From Astropecten irregularis (taxonomy: Eukaryota > Echinodermata > Asteroidea > Paxillosida > Astropectinidae): a stretch of DNA of 64,000 bases. Below, one piece after another: positions 1 through 13,000 of the stretch. The stretch spans positions 15,830,614 through 15,894,613 of the forward strand of contig OZ020247.1 of the NCBI GenBank assembly GCA_963971285.1, read 5' to 3'. Under the pieces are notes generated by a model that did not search any database, was not told where the DNA came from, and worked only from the letters and a program-made list of their open reading frames with translations. The stretch's first letter is position 1, and each line of letters begins with the position of its first letter. The position numbers and the translations under genes are program-made.

Positions 1-474
1 GCCAACTTCTGTGAAATAATCATTACACGGAGTTTAAGAATTGGGGGGGGGGGGGGGGCTTCAAAAGTACAAGTTTAAACCGAGCTTGGGGAATTCAATT
101 GGTATATCCTATAGCAAAGGAACACAATGTCGACACTTATAATATTTTTTATCAAGCACGCATACCAAGGCTCTTTTTTTTTCAAAAGGTGCCGCAGTTG
201 GAAAGCATGTATAAAACCAATGGAACATTGGCATTTCTTGAGCAACAATTTGAGGTCCATGATTGCAAACATTTACACACTGCCTTGTAACCCGCAGCGT
301 GAAAAACAATCGCATTAATGGGATCGAAAATGGCGGATCTCGTACAGAACCAGGCAGCCAAGTTTTTGGTCCAATCAGTGAAGTTGTCGCAACTGGCTTG
401 GTATCTTCGGCTCGCAATGGCACGTTCTACCCCTCGTTTCACCTTAATCTTTAACGTTGTTTATCTGTATCTTA

Positions 475-611
475 GGGCCTGTTTGTTTCACGCAAAGGAT
501 CATGAATCCTTCGGATCCGGATCCCATTTTAGCGTACCCTGCATATAGTAGAAGGTGGATCCGAAAAATGGGATCCGGATCCGATGATTCGTCCGAAACA
601 AACAGGCCCAT
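475..611. repeat. Palindromic MITE-like foldback (GGGCCTGTTTGTTTC ends)
   Basis: The left end GGGCCTGTTTGTTTC is mirrored by GAAACAAACAGGCCC on the right. Internal inverted GGATCCGGATCC blocks extend the pairing. No coding capacity; a short non-autonomous DNA element is the simplest reading. Confidence 0.6.
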
Positions 612-979
612 GATATAACTTACAAGCCCTGGACATGCTTGTCCTCAAGTTAAATTTGGCGGATGGAATCAGAAGTACTGTCGCAACAATATCTTGCTCT
701 TCATTCCGATAATGCAAAGCTCATCTTTAAATTCTTGCATGACCTGGTCGTCAACTCCGAAGGTCCACATTTTTTTATGGTTGGAGGAAGTTGATGGTGA
801 GGGGAAAACGTGAACTGGCACCGTAGCTCCACGCACCCATCAATCAAACTTATGGACAGGGGCTGAAGTGAAGAATATCACCTTCAGTAAAAAATGGAAA
901 GAAGTTCCAAGGTCATCGGGTTTTCTTTATATTGAGGCCACAATGGGCGCGGCTTGGGTCGGTTACTTATATCGATTTA

Positions 980-1325
980 AATGCAATTTCATACAAAGAA
1001 CTTGCACATTCATGGGCAAAAATATTACTAACGAAAGATACAGTAACATTCATCTGTGAAATTTCCAGTCCCATAGGGCACCCACTTTTTGATTGTGAGA
1101 AAACAGTGAAAACCGCTCATAGCATTTTCAAATCTCAGTAGGGCTTTTCACAGGAGTTTTTATCGCCTGTGCTTGGTCTTTGGTTTTACAAATGCAGTAT
1201 CGCAGATAGAAAAACTGTTAATGGTATTTTTCTACCATCACCATCTTTATACCCTGGAAGATATAGGTAAATCTGTGAAGATTTATGTTTTTGTATGCTA
1301 CCAAAGTACGGTAGTACCTTTAAAC
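980..1325 (+). repeat. Family A element, degraded
   Basis: It matches the interior of the other family-A copies (TTCATGGGCAAAAATAT, then ACAGTAACA.TCATCTGTGAAA, then TTTATACCCTG) and ends ACCAAAGTACGGTAGTACC followed by TTTAA, a diverged form of the family-A right terminus. The left terminus is not clear. Confidence 0.55.
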
Positions 1326-2344
1326 CAACCAAAAAAAATAGACATTGTTCTTCTTTCTTCATTCATCTCCATGGTACTTGATGCGATAGAAAATGACATT
1401 GCAAATTATATTTTATCAAACGTCTCCAGACCTCCAAGGTTGTGATCAAAACATGGCAATGCTGCAGTTTATTTATGAGCTATCTATCTCTCTCTATTTT
1501 TTATGACGTGTACTGAATTGTGAAATCTTACACCAACTGGTGATTTTATGGCTGTTGCTACTGTGTTTTATGCCTCCAATCAAAGCTGCAAGTAACTGCT
1601 AAATGCTAGCGCAAACATCGAATAAAAATGACGGCGTTTACTCGTTGTTATCAGCGCGGACGAAAGGGTGCGGAAGAATATTATTTTGTTCCCAGGTTAG
1701 GTAACTGATTATATTTTGGCAAGCTGGGTTCCCCATTCTTCAGAATTTGTGACAATTTGATTTTTCGTTTGGATACATGCATTGCTTTCAGCTGGTAGAG
1801 CACTCAGTCACCTTTATAACAGGATTCAGTGCTACTGATACCCTCTTTGAGCGAGAAAACGTCTGGCAAACCACGTTAGCCTGCTGGCGTGCCTTTGTCG
1901 TTATATGCAAAGTAGCATTTGATATATACTTCACCGTTATACCTGTTTTAAAAGCCCGCCAAACGATTTTCACACTGTGTGCGGAGTGATACGTTTGATA
2001 CCGTCCGAAAGAACTTCTAACAAAAAAATGTCCGTGACAAAAGTTGTATAGCAATCAGGGAGACTCCTATGGGCATATGCCATTCGATATATGCATATCA
2101 TTGTACAGTTAATTTGCGACTAAGCTAGTTTTCAAATCGAAAACTGTATCGATCCGTGATTCGTTGTAGTGCTATTCATGCATTCAACTTCAAGAAATAT
2201 TGATCAATGACCAGGCCGAATTATACAGACACTGTTGAGTTATGAAACTCGTCGAACTTTATTTTCAAATTCATAAATAATTGTACCTTCCTGCTTTAGT
2301 TACAATCATGATGGAGGCACTCAGGTGCCCTGCTTTATAGCGGC

Positions 2345-2555
2345 CCTGCTTAGCACCACAATTTGCTAACCATGAAAGGAGCATTAACAACCAAATTTAA
2401 ATGTGTTGTGTATCGATTGCGATCGTTCTTTGGCTGTTTTTCATTGACCATGAATATCAAATGGAATTTATAATGGCGGGAGTTTGTTTGATTGATGAGC
2501 AAGAAATTATGTGATAAGCAATGTTTGGTGCTTAACAGCTCCATGAAATTGGCCT
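2345..2555 (-). repeat. Family D MITE
   Basis: It shares the TTCTTTGGCTGTTTTTC and TGACCATGAATAT interior and the GCTTAACAGCTCCATGAAAT end with copies at 37204-37444 and 55612-55845. The complete copies have inverted ends around GGCCAATTTCAT and AAGCAC. Confidence 0.5.
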
Positions 2556-2691
2556 CTTAATTCTGAAAATAATAATGCCATTTTCTTGCTGACCATAAAA
2601 CAAACAAACAAAAACACCTAAAACAAAACCAACATCAACAATGAAACAGAGCAACCAACCAACAGACGAAAATTTAAGGACAAAGAAAAAT

Positions 2692-2865
2692 AGACTGGAG
2701 CGGGATTCGAACCGGCGACCTCCTGAATACCGTATGCGCTCTACCAACTGAGCCTCTACGATATTCAGGAGGTCGCCGGTTCAAATCCCGCTCCAGTCAA
2801 TTTTTCTTTTTTCACTTTTCAATGACTTTGAATTCAGTCAGTTTCCCTTGTGGTTATTTGATGAA
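2692..2865. repeat. tRNA-derived SINE in head-to-head palindrome
   Basis: An antisense tRNA-like 3' half (GGATTCGAACCGGCGACC, then CTCTACCAACTGAG) is followed directly by its own inverse (GAGGTCGCCGGTTCAAATCC, then CGCTCCAGTC), giving an almost perfect hairpin of about 36 bp. The tail TTCAATGACTTTGAATTCAG and TCAGTTTCCCTTGTGGTTAT is shared with the copy ending near 47390. The tRNA part carries a B-box-like GGTTCAAATCC. A working tRNA is unlikely because the cloverleaf is duplicated and broken. Confidence 0.6.
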
Positions 2866-3717
2866 AAGTTCAGGAATTAGGCTAGTTATACAATTGCAAT
2901 ACACACAAATACAATATAGTATTTCGACTGGTGATACAGCACTATAGCACTAGGCGATTTATGCATGCACTTCAAGCAGTTATACTAATTCAAACAGTTT
3001 CAATTCAAATAGGTCGACCTTGGTCCCTGTGCCACAATGCATAAGTTGTCCTCGTCCTATTGTCAAAAAGTCCATACTCCCCTTTACGCGTTGCTACACC
3101 CAACGGCTTATCAGCGGCGTATAAACATTGGCTGGCCACGACTCGACAATAATATTCAAATGTCTTCAAATGAAAAAAACTTCACTACACCAAACAACAA
3201 TTGGTGCGATTGTGTACCAGCGTTGTCTGTTTACAAGTTGCAAACAGTTCCCTTTGTCTGTGAGTAAATACTGGCTGTTAAATGCTTACGCCCAAGTCGT
3301 GTCAATAACAGATTCAGTGGGTTTGTGTTTGATATCCAGTTTCCTAAAGTTGTAAAAAGAAAACAGATGGAAAATATGTGGCACCTATGTTTGGTGGCAA
3401 AGTTAGTTAACGTTGTGTAAGCCTTGCATAATTAAATTCTGTTTATGCGCTAAGGTGTTGTTTTTTTAAGAAATCGAAGTATAAGATTTTGATTGTGCAA
3501 AGTACGAATAATAAGTCAGATGCACTGTCATTGTTCATTGCTGATGTTAATTGTTTAGAAAACATAATTTCCCATTATTAACACGAAATATTAATTTATT
3601 ATCAATATCCTTGGTATATAGTGTTATGTGAGTGGATTCATGGCTTCTATACTGCCAAACGAACAAAATAATTGACTATTACATGTGTATATGCCTATAG
3701 GGACACCATCAATTATG

Positions 3718-3792
3718 GCTGAATAGCTCAGTTGGTAAGAGCGCTGGTATACGATATTTAGGAGGTCGCTGGTTCGAATCCTACTACAGTCG
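3718..3792 (+). repeat. tRNA-like SINE head, sense orientation
   Basis: GCTGAATAGCTCAGTTGGTA (A box region) is followed 35 bases later by GGTTCGAATCC (B box). The T-stem and acceptor stem pair poorly and the anticodon loop is irregular, so I call it a tRNA-derived SINE and not a functional tRNA. The same head occurs in antisense at about 8807, 47125 and 55970. The following TTTTCAATGACT matches the SINE tail. Confidence 0.55.
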
Positions 3793-4048
3793 AAAAGGTC
3801 TCTGTTCTTTTCAATGACTAAAGTAATATTTTCTTATTAAATCGGAATGTAGCTTGTACATTTTTGTAGCTGTTGCGGGGGTCCTTGGAATTGGTATGGC
3901 ATTATCTTTATCATTGCTAACTGCAACGATTGATCGCAAGAGAATTGCCTCGACCTATAAGTTTATCTTCATAAGATAATTTGATGTCAGTTATGACCCA
4001 TCGTACTAATCTATTCCCTGTTTGTTGTTTGTTGTTATTTTCCTACAG

Positions 4049-7000
4049 GCATCCTTCCAATCATCCCGTGGAACCCTGAAAGGCTACTTCTTAGCCGGTA
4101 AAAACATCCTATGGTGGCCCATTGGGGCCTCCCTGTTTGCCAGCAACATCGGCAGCGGTCATTTCATTGGTCTGGCAGGTACGGGGGCCGCTTCCGGACT
4201 TGCCGTCGGCTCATTCGAATTCAATGTAAGTTCTGGAAGTCGAAAATTATGAACAACCTAGAGCAATATTTATTTTATCAACCAAAATATTAGTTGTGAT
4301 TGGTACAGGTAGTTTGTATCACATGGTACCAGGAAAAATCCACTTATTGCCTTTGGCTTAGAGCGCCCTCTAGTGTTAGATAAACTATGATGAAAGTCTT
4401 TGTATCGGTGATAATCATAGCTTCGCCGTCTGCAACTTTCATTTGAAATAAACAGCTGATGAAGTATTGTGATCCCTGCCAAGTGATCAGCATTCATTCC
4501 AATCAATTTCGTCTTCATAGGATTCCTTTTTCTTGTCAGTTTCTATGCGCAGAAATTTGCCACTGCGCGAAAAATGTCTTGGTTGGACCAAACGGGTCAT
4601 TTGCATTGTAATATAAAACATCTTCATTGTGGTTTGTTGGCCAATTTCACATAAAATTCCATTTTAACGAATTTTTTTGTTAAGCATTAATCGTGCAAGG
4701 CATCCCCAATAACGTATGTGGTTTCATAACTCGTTTGATTTTGACCAGTGAACTTTGATCTGTTTGCCTTCCTTTTCTTGTTCGTTTTGCAGGCCATGTT
4801 TATTCTGCTCCTCCTCGGATGGATATTCGTGCCTGTTTACATGTCTTCAGGGGTCAGTATTCATACGCCGATGTTTGTCTGAAAAGAAACATTAACACTT
4901 CTCCGATATCGAAGTGAATAAAATAGTCCTCGTATTGGATTATTTGCTTACCAACCAATGTATGTTATCTAGTAAATAACTGCGACGTACCAGGGTACCA
5001 GCAGCTATGCAAATGCATAAAACTCGAATGGTAGGCCCACTTGAAAAGGGCGTGTCCATAAACCCCCTTTTTGAATAACCAAAGGAATTGGCAACAACGT
5101 GTGGAATATAAACTGCATTGACATTGTGTTTACTATGTCGAGTAATTAATAATCAGAGTTAGTTAGATCAGGTGCACTTTGCAATAATACCTGGCAACGA
5201 AGAATTGCCCCAGTGGCTATAGAGCAAGCGAGACGCTTTTCATGCATTTGTTTTTTGTCGTACTAAAGATCTCGTGAAACCAAACTTTGAACTTTTGGTA
5301 CACAAATAATACAATATACTGCAAAATGCCGATTGTTGCATGTTTGTGTCTCGTAGGTATATATTCACCACAGGAAAAGATCAGCATGTTGACTTAACAT
5401 TAGTAAAATGCACTTAAAGGCATAATACAGGATTGGTAAAACGTGACAGAAAAGATGTCTGTTCATAATTTGATTTGTCATGGAATAAAAACAAACCTGT
5501 GAAATGTTCAGCTCATGTCATAATCATCGGAAACTGTAGAAAACAGTGTAAAACGCTCACGGTATTTTCAAATCTATTCACAGTAGTTTTGATCTTACCC
5601 CGAGATCAAAACTGTTTTCGGTTATTGGATTTCTGGATAAATGCAGCATTTCAGGTGGAAATATTTTAATGGTATAACTACCAGCACCATCTTCATGTCC
5701 TAAAAGTTATACATAAATCTTCGAAAATTTCTGTTTGGGTATAATGTTACCAATCCTGCACTGTACCTTTATCACTGCACGTTTTGCAGTCGGGGGGCGA
5801 AAGATCAAAATCTAACCAGTTTTTTGAAGTGGGCTTTAAATTTGTTTTAATAATTGAAGCCTAGACCAGGTGCATAAAATCCTTTATTGCTCTTGTGCTT
5901 AATTTGTGGGTTATTTTTGCCCACTTATTGATTCTTATAATTATGGTGATCATGGTCATTGTGATGCCTATGGCTGTAATGATGCTAATGTTAGTACCAA
6001 TTGTGAATAAAAACATGCTGGGGAAGATGCTGGCGAAATTAAACCAAAAAAGATTAATTTCACTAGCGAGATCAACATTGTACTTTTACTTATTGACTAA
6101 TAATTATTACTCGTTTGCCAATATTTGCCATTCATCCAGCATGTTTGCATATCGAGGGTTGACTCACAAACACATACAAGTCTAATTTATCAAGCAATGT
6201 GAAAAGGGCAATATCAAAGTGGTTAATCTTTAAACTATTATTAAATTATTATTTGGTATAATTATTATTTTTTGGTGCAGGTTTTCACGATGCCCGAGTA
6301 CCTGAGGAAGCGATTTGGCGGGCAGCGTGTTCGCGTGTACCTAGCCTGCCTAGCGCTCATACTCTCCGTACTGACCAAAATATCGGTAAGAAGCCCACCC
6401 CAGACCTCCAAATACAACGGTGAACATTTAGTGAACATTTGTGTTTTTTAAAGGGCATGTACTTTATTGGTAAGAGTGACAGAGCAGCTACAGGCTGTTC
6501 ATAATTCAATTTGTCACGGAATAAAAACCAAACCTGTGAAATTTGCAGCTTAATTGATCATTGGAAACGGTATAGGAAAAAAAAATGTTGCAATATTGTT
6601 ACGCCAAATTGTATGGGAACTGCTGTCTCATTTTGTATCTTTGCAAGATCAAAACAAATGTTTTGGTGTTTGGTTTTACTCTTTTCTGGATAAAAACAGC
6701 ATTTGAGATAGAAACATTTTTTGCAGTATGTTTGTACCATTACTGTCTTCATACTCTATAAGTTATAGGTACTAAATACTTTATGCGAACATTTCTATTT
6801 TGGTTTGTTACCAATGTTGCATAATGCCCTTTAAGAAACATTGCGATCAAGACCTTGCAGTTTCTCGTTCATAAATGGAAGATACAACACATTTTTGGTG
6901 TTGATCCGAACAACGCAATGTTCTTTATAATCATACACACACAACAGACTCAAGATACAGATTAAAGCCGTATCCCAAATCTGTGGCTGCGGCTGCAAAT

Positions 7001-10000
7001 AACACACAAGTCTATGGAAACGGCTGCAGTCACTGGCTAGTGGCTGTCATAGGGGCGTGTGTCAATTGCAGCCGCAGCCATAGATTTGGGACACGGCCTA
7101 ACAGAACCGGCAATCGTTGTTTAAGCCCCTTGATCATGTTCTTCCAAGTTCAAAGTGCGAGTGGATTTTTGTTTCGTCAAGTTCACAAGCAAATACCTGA
7201 ACGAATAATTGACCTATTCACAGTCTCGAGCAATGTTCATCCCAACATAAACCAATTTATTCACACCCAGCATGTTGAAGTTCCTGACTTTCAAAATTGT
7301 AACATATTAACCGCCTATTTGGGAATTTATTTTGTTTTTCTTTGACCGTTGGTCTAGGTGGACATGTATGCCGGAGCGCTGTTTATTCAGCAATCGTTGC
7401 AGTGGAACTTGTACGTTGCCATAGTTTCCCTGCTGGCCATAACTGCACTGTACACCGTAGCCGGTAAATAAACACATTAACATTCAAACAAATTAGTATC
7501 CGTACTATTCTACAATACAGACGTGGATTATGATTTTGGTATGATCAGGCCATCGTGTTAAATGAAATTACTGAGTTACTATTCAAAGCTGAACCACTAA
7601 GTTACAACAGAGAGGTGTTTAATGGGTGCATTCGTTTAGCTTGCACAGGGCAGCCCTGACCATGGAAATGGTCGTGTAAACTGCGCAAAGCAAGCGAGAG
7701 GGTGAAGACGAGGTTGACTAGTGTAGACTCGTGGAAGCTATATTAAACTGAACTCATTCAATGGTGTTATGTCAATGTTTATCCTATTTCAACTTGGTAA
7801 ATGTACACTATAGATAATTATGTTTAAACCAAAACTTAATTTAACTTCCCTTTTATAGTATATTCAGTTAAACTTGTCGCTTTGAATTAAACAAATTGGT
7901 GAAAATCAATCAGTTTAGGTAACAGAGCGGTAGCAATTCAAATATGGTTCCATTTCGAAACGAAGTAAGGAACTTAATTTTGATTTAAATTACTTAATAG
8001 ATTAAGCACCAATCGAGCTTTCTAGGAAAATGGGGTATTTATTCTAATTGACACATCGTACGAATACTGATGTCGCAATGAAGTGTTATAACTAAGAGTG
8101 TGGTTCGTTTGTATTGGGCATTTCCCACGGTTTGGGGGCATTTTGTAACGTAAGTTACCTTTTTGCATGCATTTCAGGAAGCCATAAGTGGTATACCTGC
8201 TTATTCCAATAAAAAACATGTATTTTGTAAATTGGACTCATTCAAAAATGATTGATCAAGGAATGAGGTCAAAGTCTTTTAACATTGTAACTTACGTTAC
8301 CGTGGAATGGCCCTTATAACGAGTTTCAAAACTTGTCAAAGAGAGATTCTATATTCAGTATTCTATTATAACGAGAGGTGTTGTTATAAAAACTAACTGA
8401 TTGGATGGTTATTATATCATCTCGTCTTTCAGGAGGTTTATCTGCTGTCATCTACACGGACGCACTGCAGACGCTGGTCATGCTGGTTGGAGCATTCATC
8501 CTCATGATTCTCAGTGAGTATTGTGACTTATTGGCAAGGAGCATGATTCTGAGGGAAGATGAAGACGGTTTTGGTTTGGATGAGGATGGGTGTTTGGGCA
8601 GGAAGCTAGAGGTGGGCACGGGGCTGAAGCTTCAATCCTGCATCCCCATCTCAGGACATTCTCGAAAGAAATGTGGAAGCCTGCTTCATTTCAAGTTCAT
8701 TTGAAGAATAACAGGACCCGTCCCTAAGGGAAAATAGGTATTTGGTATTGATATGAAATTGATATGAATTTTAATCGTCATTGAAAAATGAACAAAGAAC
8801 AATTTACTGGAACGGGATCGAACCAGCGACCTCCTGAATACCGTACAGGCGCTCTACCAACTGAGTTGTCCACCCTATGTTGGTGTTGGTATAACAGTAA
8901 ATTATCTTTGTTCGTTTGGCAGTAAGAAGCCATGAGACCACTTACATACAGCTATATCCCAAGGATCATTGAAGATACGCGCGGCATTAGCAATACTTTA
9001 ACCGTGTTGAATATCTTCCTTCTTTTCCTGAGAAGCCAAAATGTGCCACTTCTCCGCTTGATGATCTGAAACCAACTCTTAAATCTCATTGTTTGTCTGT
9101 TTGCTTGCTTGTTTGTCTGTGTGATCGCCTTCAGGCTTCCAGAGGGTGTCCTGGAATGAGTTGTTCATCCAGTATCCCCAGGCCATCCCCAACACCACCC
9201 TGGCAAACCCCAATACCACCTGTGGCTATCCTCGGGAGGACGCCTTCCATATCTTCCGGGATCCCATCAACTCGGACCTCCCTTGGCCTGGCATGATCTT
9301 CGGTATCACCATCTCCTCCATCTGGTACTGGTGTACCGACCAGGTAGGCATATACGTCCAAAGCAGTTTAAAGGATTCTCGTGCTTTTTTTCAGTCAGGT
9401 TATTTCATTGCCTTCATACAGAGAATTTACTGACAGATAATGAATGGCAAGTCTTATTTTGAGAAAGATTTGAGGCTTTGCATGGTGACAATGTGGATCG
9501 GTTTGCGGAAACACCATGTATAAGAATCGTTCGTACTTTCGCACTTCGTTCGCACTTCTCGGAAGGTCTCAACGTTTCGACTAGTATGCTCTAGTCCTCA
9601 TCAGGAGACCGTAAGTCTTATTTTGGTTTCAAACCAGCATTTGGTTTTCCTTTGAATGGCTTTGCAAAATGAGGGATTTTCATACATGCTTATGTAGGGA
9701 ACCAACAGCAAAACATATAATGAAAAAAAACGTAAAACTTGAAATGGCAAACTTGACCCACTGAAATGGTTTGACAAAAACGATTACACCACTGGTTTAG
9801 TGAAAGGAACATATTCGCCCAAAAAAACCTATTGAGGAGGAAAAGGTCTGTCAGGAAACCTATACAACAACCCCAACTTTTCAATATGCATAAATCTATT
9901 GGATTACTGCTCTCAGCTACTCAGATGACATCAAAGTTTTGCTCATGAATATGGAAATTCTAATTAGCATTCGAACTTAAAACTTGTTGTTAACCCTGAA

Positions 10001-13000
10001 ACAGTGTGAGGAAATGGGTAAAATCACAGTCCGCATTACACACCTGCTTTTTTGCACACGTTCAAGCCATAATATTCCTATTGCACAGACTCTTTAATTT
10101 AGGCATATAGGTCAATGGGTTGCAATGAGAAAAATGTTGTTATTAATTATACGGATGTACCATCAATAACTGGCATAATCCTTGAAATGGAAGAGTGCTG
10201 GTACGGCAGTAAATGTGTTTATGGTTTTCTACTGGTACCTTTAGAGAAACAAGTATTATAGATTTGTAGATATCACTATACAGAGGCCACATCATAGCGG
10301 AAACGGACGGTGCTGGTATGGTAGTGAATGTCTTCTGCGTTCTGACCAAAAACGACACTAGCAAATCATTGACTATAGGCCCCATCATAGGTCCGAATAG
10401 CTGAAACGACAGAGTGATGGGGCCAATTTCATAGAGCTATTGGCACCGAATTTGTTTAGCACCAAACCCTTGGTGAATCAAATCAGTAGGCCTATGCCAG
10501 CCAAAGCTCCTTGTGAATGTTTTACTCAGCAAACAATGAACGAATACAAGTCATAAGAATTAAACATCTCATTAAAATTTGGTTGGTAATCTTGTTTCAT
10601 TAGCCGCTTCGCGCTGCAGGTTGAAATTTGAAAATGTGGCCGATTTGGGCGCGGCCAGTTCCGTGTTTAATTAACCGAGCAAATAATGTCTGCTGCCATC
10701 TAGAGTTTTTGAAAGACTCATTTTATTACCCGAACATCTCAATTCAAGACTTGAGAACTGTCACACAACAGTCGTTGATGACATAATCGATTATGTCATC
10801 ATCGATATGTCGTATCGATTTTGCAACATATTACAAATGCAAATCGGTGACCAAATGTTCCAAATCATCCCTTATAGGTCATCGTCCAGCGAGCCCTGGC
10901 TGCCAAGTCCGTGGCCCACGCCAAGGGCGGCACCGTCTTCGCCGGCCTGCTCAAGACCCTGCCCATGTTCCTCATCGTCATGCCCGGTATGATTAGCCGT
11001 GTGCTGTTCCCCAACGAGGTAGCCTGCGCTACGGCCGAGACCTGCCTGGCCGAGTGCGGTAGCGCTACGGGCTGCTCCAACACGGCCTTCCCTAAGCTGG
11101 TCCTGGAGGTTATGCCAGCAGGTATGCAAATCTAGTTTCTGTATCTCTTGGACAATTAGGCCTACCTGATCGTCTGCCCTTCTCTGTTGTCGTCAAAGTA
11201 ATATTTGACGCTTCGCATGATGGAAAACACGATGCTAAAAAAACCTCTCAACCATTGAGAAATTCTCTCATGGTTGCGAAATCTTACAAAAGTGTCATCG
11301 TGTGAAAGGACACCAATGCTCGAGAGTGACCGACGTCCCTGGTGAATCCTTGAGAGATTTTGACTAAGGTCCAGACCCATGAGAGAATTTCTCAATGTTT
11401 GAGAGGTTATTTTTAGCGTCGTGTGAAAAGGCATAAATACTATTATACTTAGGGAGCATACCGAAACAGATATTTTCACAGGGTATATATAAAGACGGTG
11501 ATGGCAGGAACATTAAAATTGTCTACTCTTTTTCTGGATAAATACAGCATTTCAGACATAAAAAAATTACAGTATGTTTCTCCCATTACCGTCTTTATTC
11601 CAATAAATCTGTGAACATTTCTGTTTTGGTTTGTTACCAATGTTGTACATGCCCTTTAACCTATAACCCTATAGCTCCGGGTGAATGTGTTTTTTATATT
11701 TCCAACTCGAGAACGTAAATCACGTCCTTGAAGTTATCAAAACCACTTCATTTATTGGCTTCATTTTAATATTTTCACATTACTGCCGTTTGTCAGGTTT
11801 GCGCGGTTTGATGTTGGCTGTCATGCTTAGCGCCCTCATGAGTTCACTGACGTCCATCTTCAACAGCAGCAGTACCATTTTCACCATTGATATTTGGCGG
11901 CGGATCAGGCCACGTGCTAGCGAGACCGAGCTCATGATCTGTGGACGGTGAGTCATATAATGGTCCCTCAATGTCCCGTCACAATTTACCCTCCAGTTTC
12001 CATTCTATTTTAATGGAAATTCGTCTTTAAATCAGGCTTTAGCCTAAGCCAGTCAAGTTGAAGGTGCTTTGGTAGCATAAATCTTCACAGATTTACCTAT
12101 AACTTACAGCGTATAAAGATGGTAGAAACACATATCGTTCATGTTTTTACTGCATGGAATGCTGTATTTATCAAGAAAAGGGTAAAACCAATGACCAAAA
12201 ACAATTTTGATCTTTAAAGGATGAAAACTAACGGTGTAAAAATTTAGAATATACCATGGGTGTTTTCACTGTTTTCTCAAAAAGTCGGCACCGTATGGGA
12301 CTGGGAATTTCACGGATAACTGTTGCTCATCTTTCTTGATATTTTTTGGCTCATGAATCTGCATTTCTTTGACAAAAACCAAAATATGATATTACCTTTA
12401 ATGAACATGAAGGGCTTGAGATATATGGCGAAGTTGGAGCCTTCCTTCGGCTTCGTCATTTGGCCCAATCCCATGTGTTGGCCTCAAATGGCGGTAGCGA
12501 AATAAGTCACAAGCCTATACCCTCAAGCCTGGTTTCGTGAAGGCCCACAGGTTCATGTGAAAGGTTGCAGAATTGATGAAGACATTCTCTAAGCAAATAT
12601 AGTACAGAAAGGTATCAAAGGATTGATGAAGCTGTAATTATCAGAACACATTCAATTTTCGTGCCCCAACTTGACCCATATTCACAAGAAACATACATCT
12701 CTGACTATTATCTCCTTGCTTCTATTTTGTATACACAGTGTGTTCATCCTGGTGATGGTCGGTATCAGTGTCCTATGGATTCCTATCATCCAGGCTGCAC
12801 AGGGCGGTAGGCTCTTTGACTACATCCAGTCCATTACCAGCTACCTATCACCTCCCATCTGTGCTGTCTTCATACTGGCTGTTGCATGGTCCAGAATCAA
12901 TGAGAAGGTAAGGACAAATATTTATGCTAAACATTCTGATAGAAGAATTCCCTGGTTGAAGGAAATAAATATTTTTGGAGGGCAAGAGCAAGTTAAATTG

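Larger units (their letters stand above)
1..4048. other. Non-coding stretch upstream of first visible SLC5 exon
   Basis: No exon can be supported here. It is either intergenic DNA or the first intron of the SLC5 gene, whose N-terminal exon(s), roughly 45-60 residues including TM1, are missing. It holds a G homopolymer at about 43-58, a foldback at 475-611, a family-A relic near 980-1325, a family-D element at 2345-2555, and tRNA-derived repeats near 2692-2865 and 3718-3792. Short open frames here are not conserved in any way I can recognise. Confidence 0.6.

Noticed and set aside
3718..3792. Functional tRNA gene
   Set aside because: A and B boxes are present, but acceptor and T stems mismatch, and the same head recurs with a SINE tail elsewhere.
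3870..3980. Hydrophobic stretch (YIFVAVAGVLGIGMALS) upstream of the first SLC5 exon as a possible TM1 exon
   Set aside because: It has an in-frame stop close upstream and downstream and does not match the SLC5 TM1 pattern.
4452..4475. Another hammerhead-like CTGATGA
   Set aside because: No GAAAC box or stem II at the required spacing.
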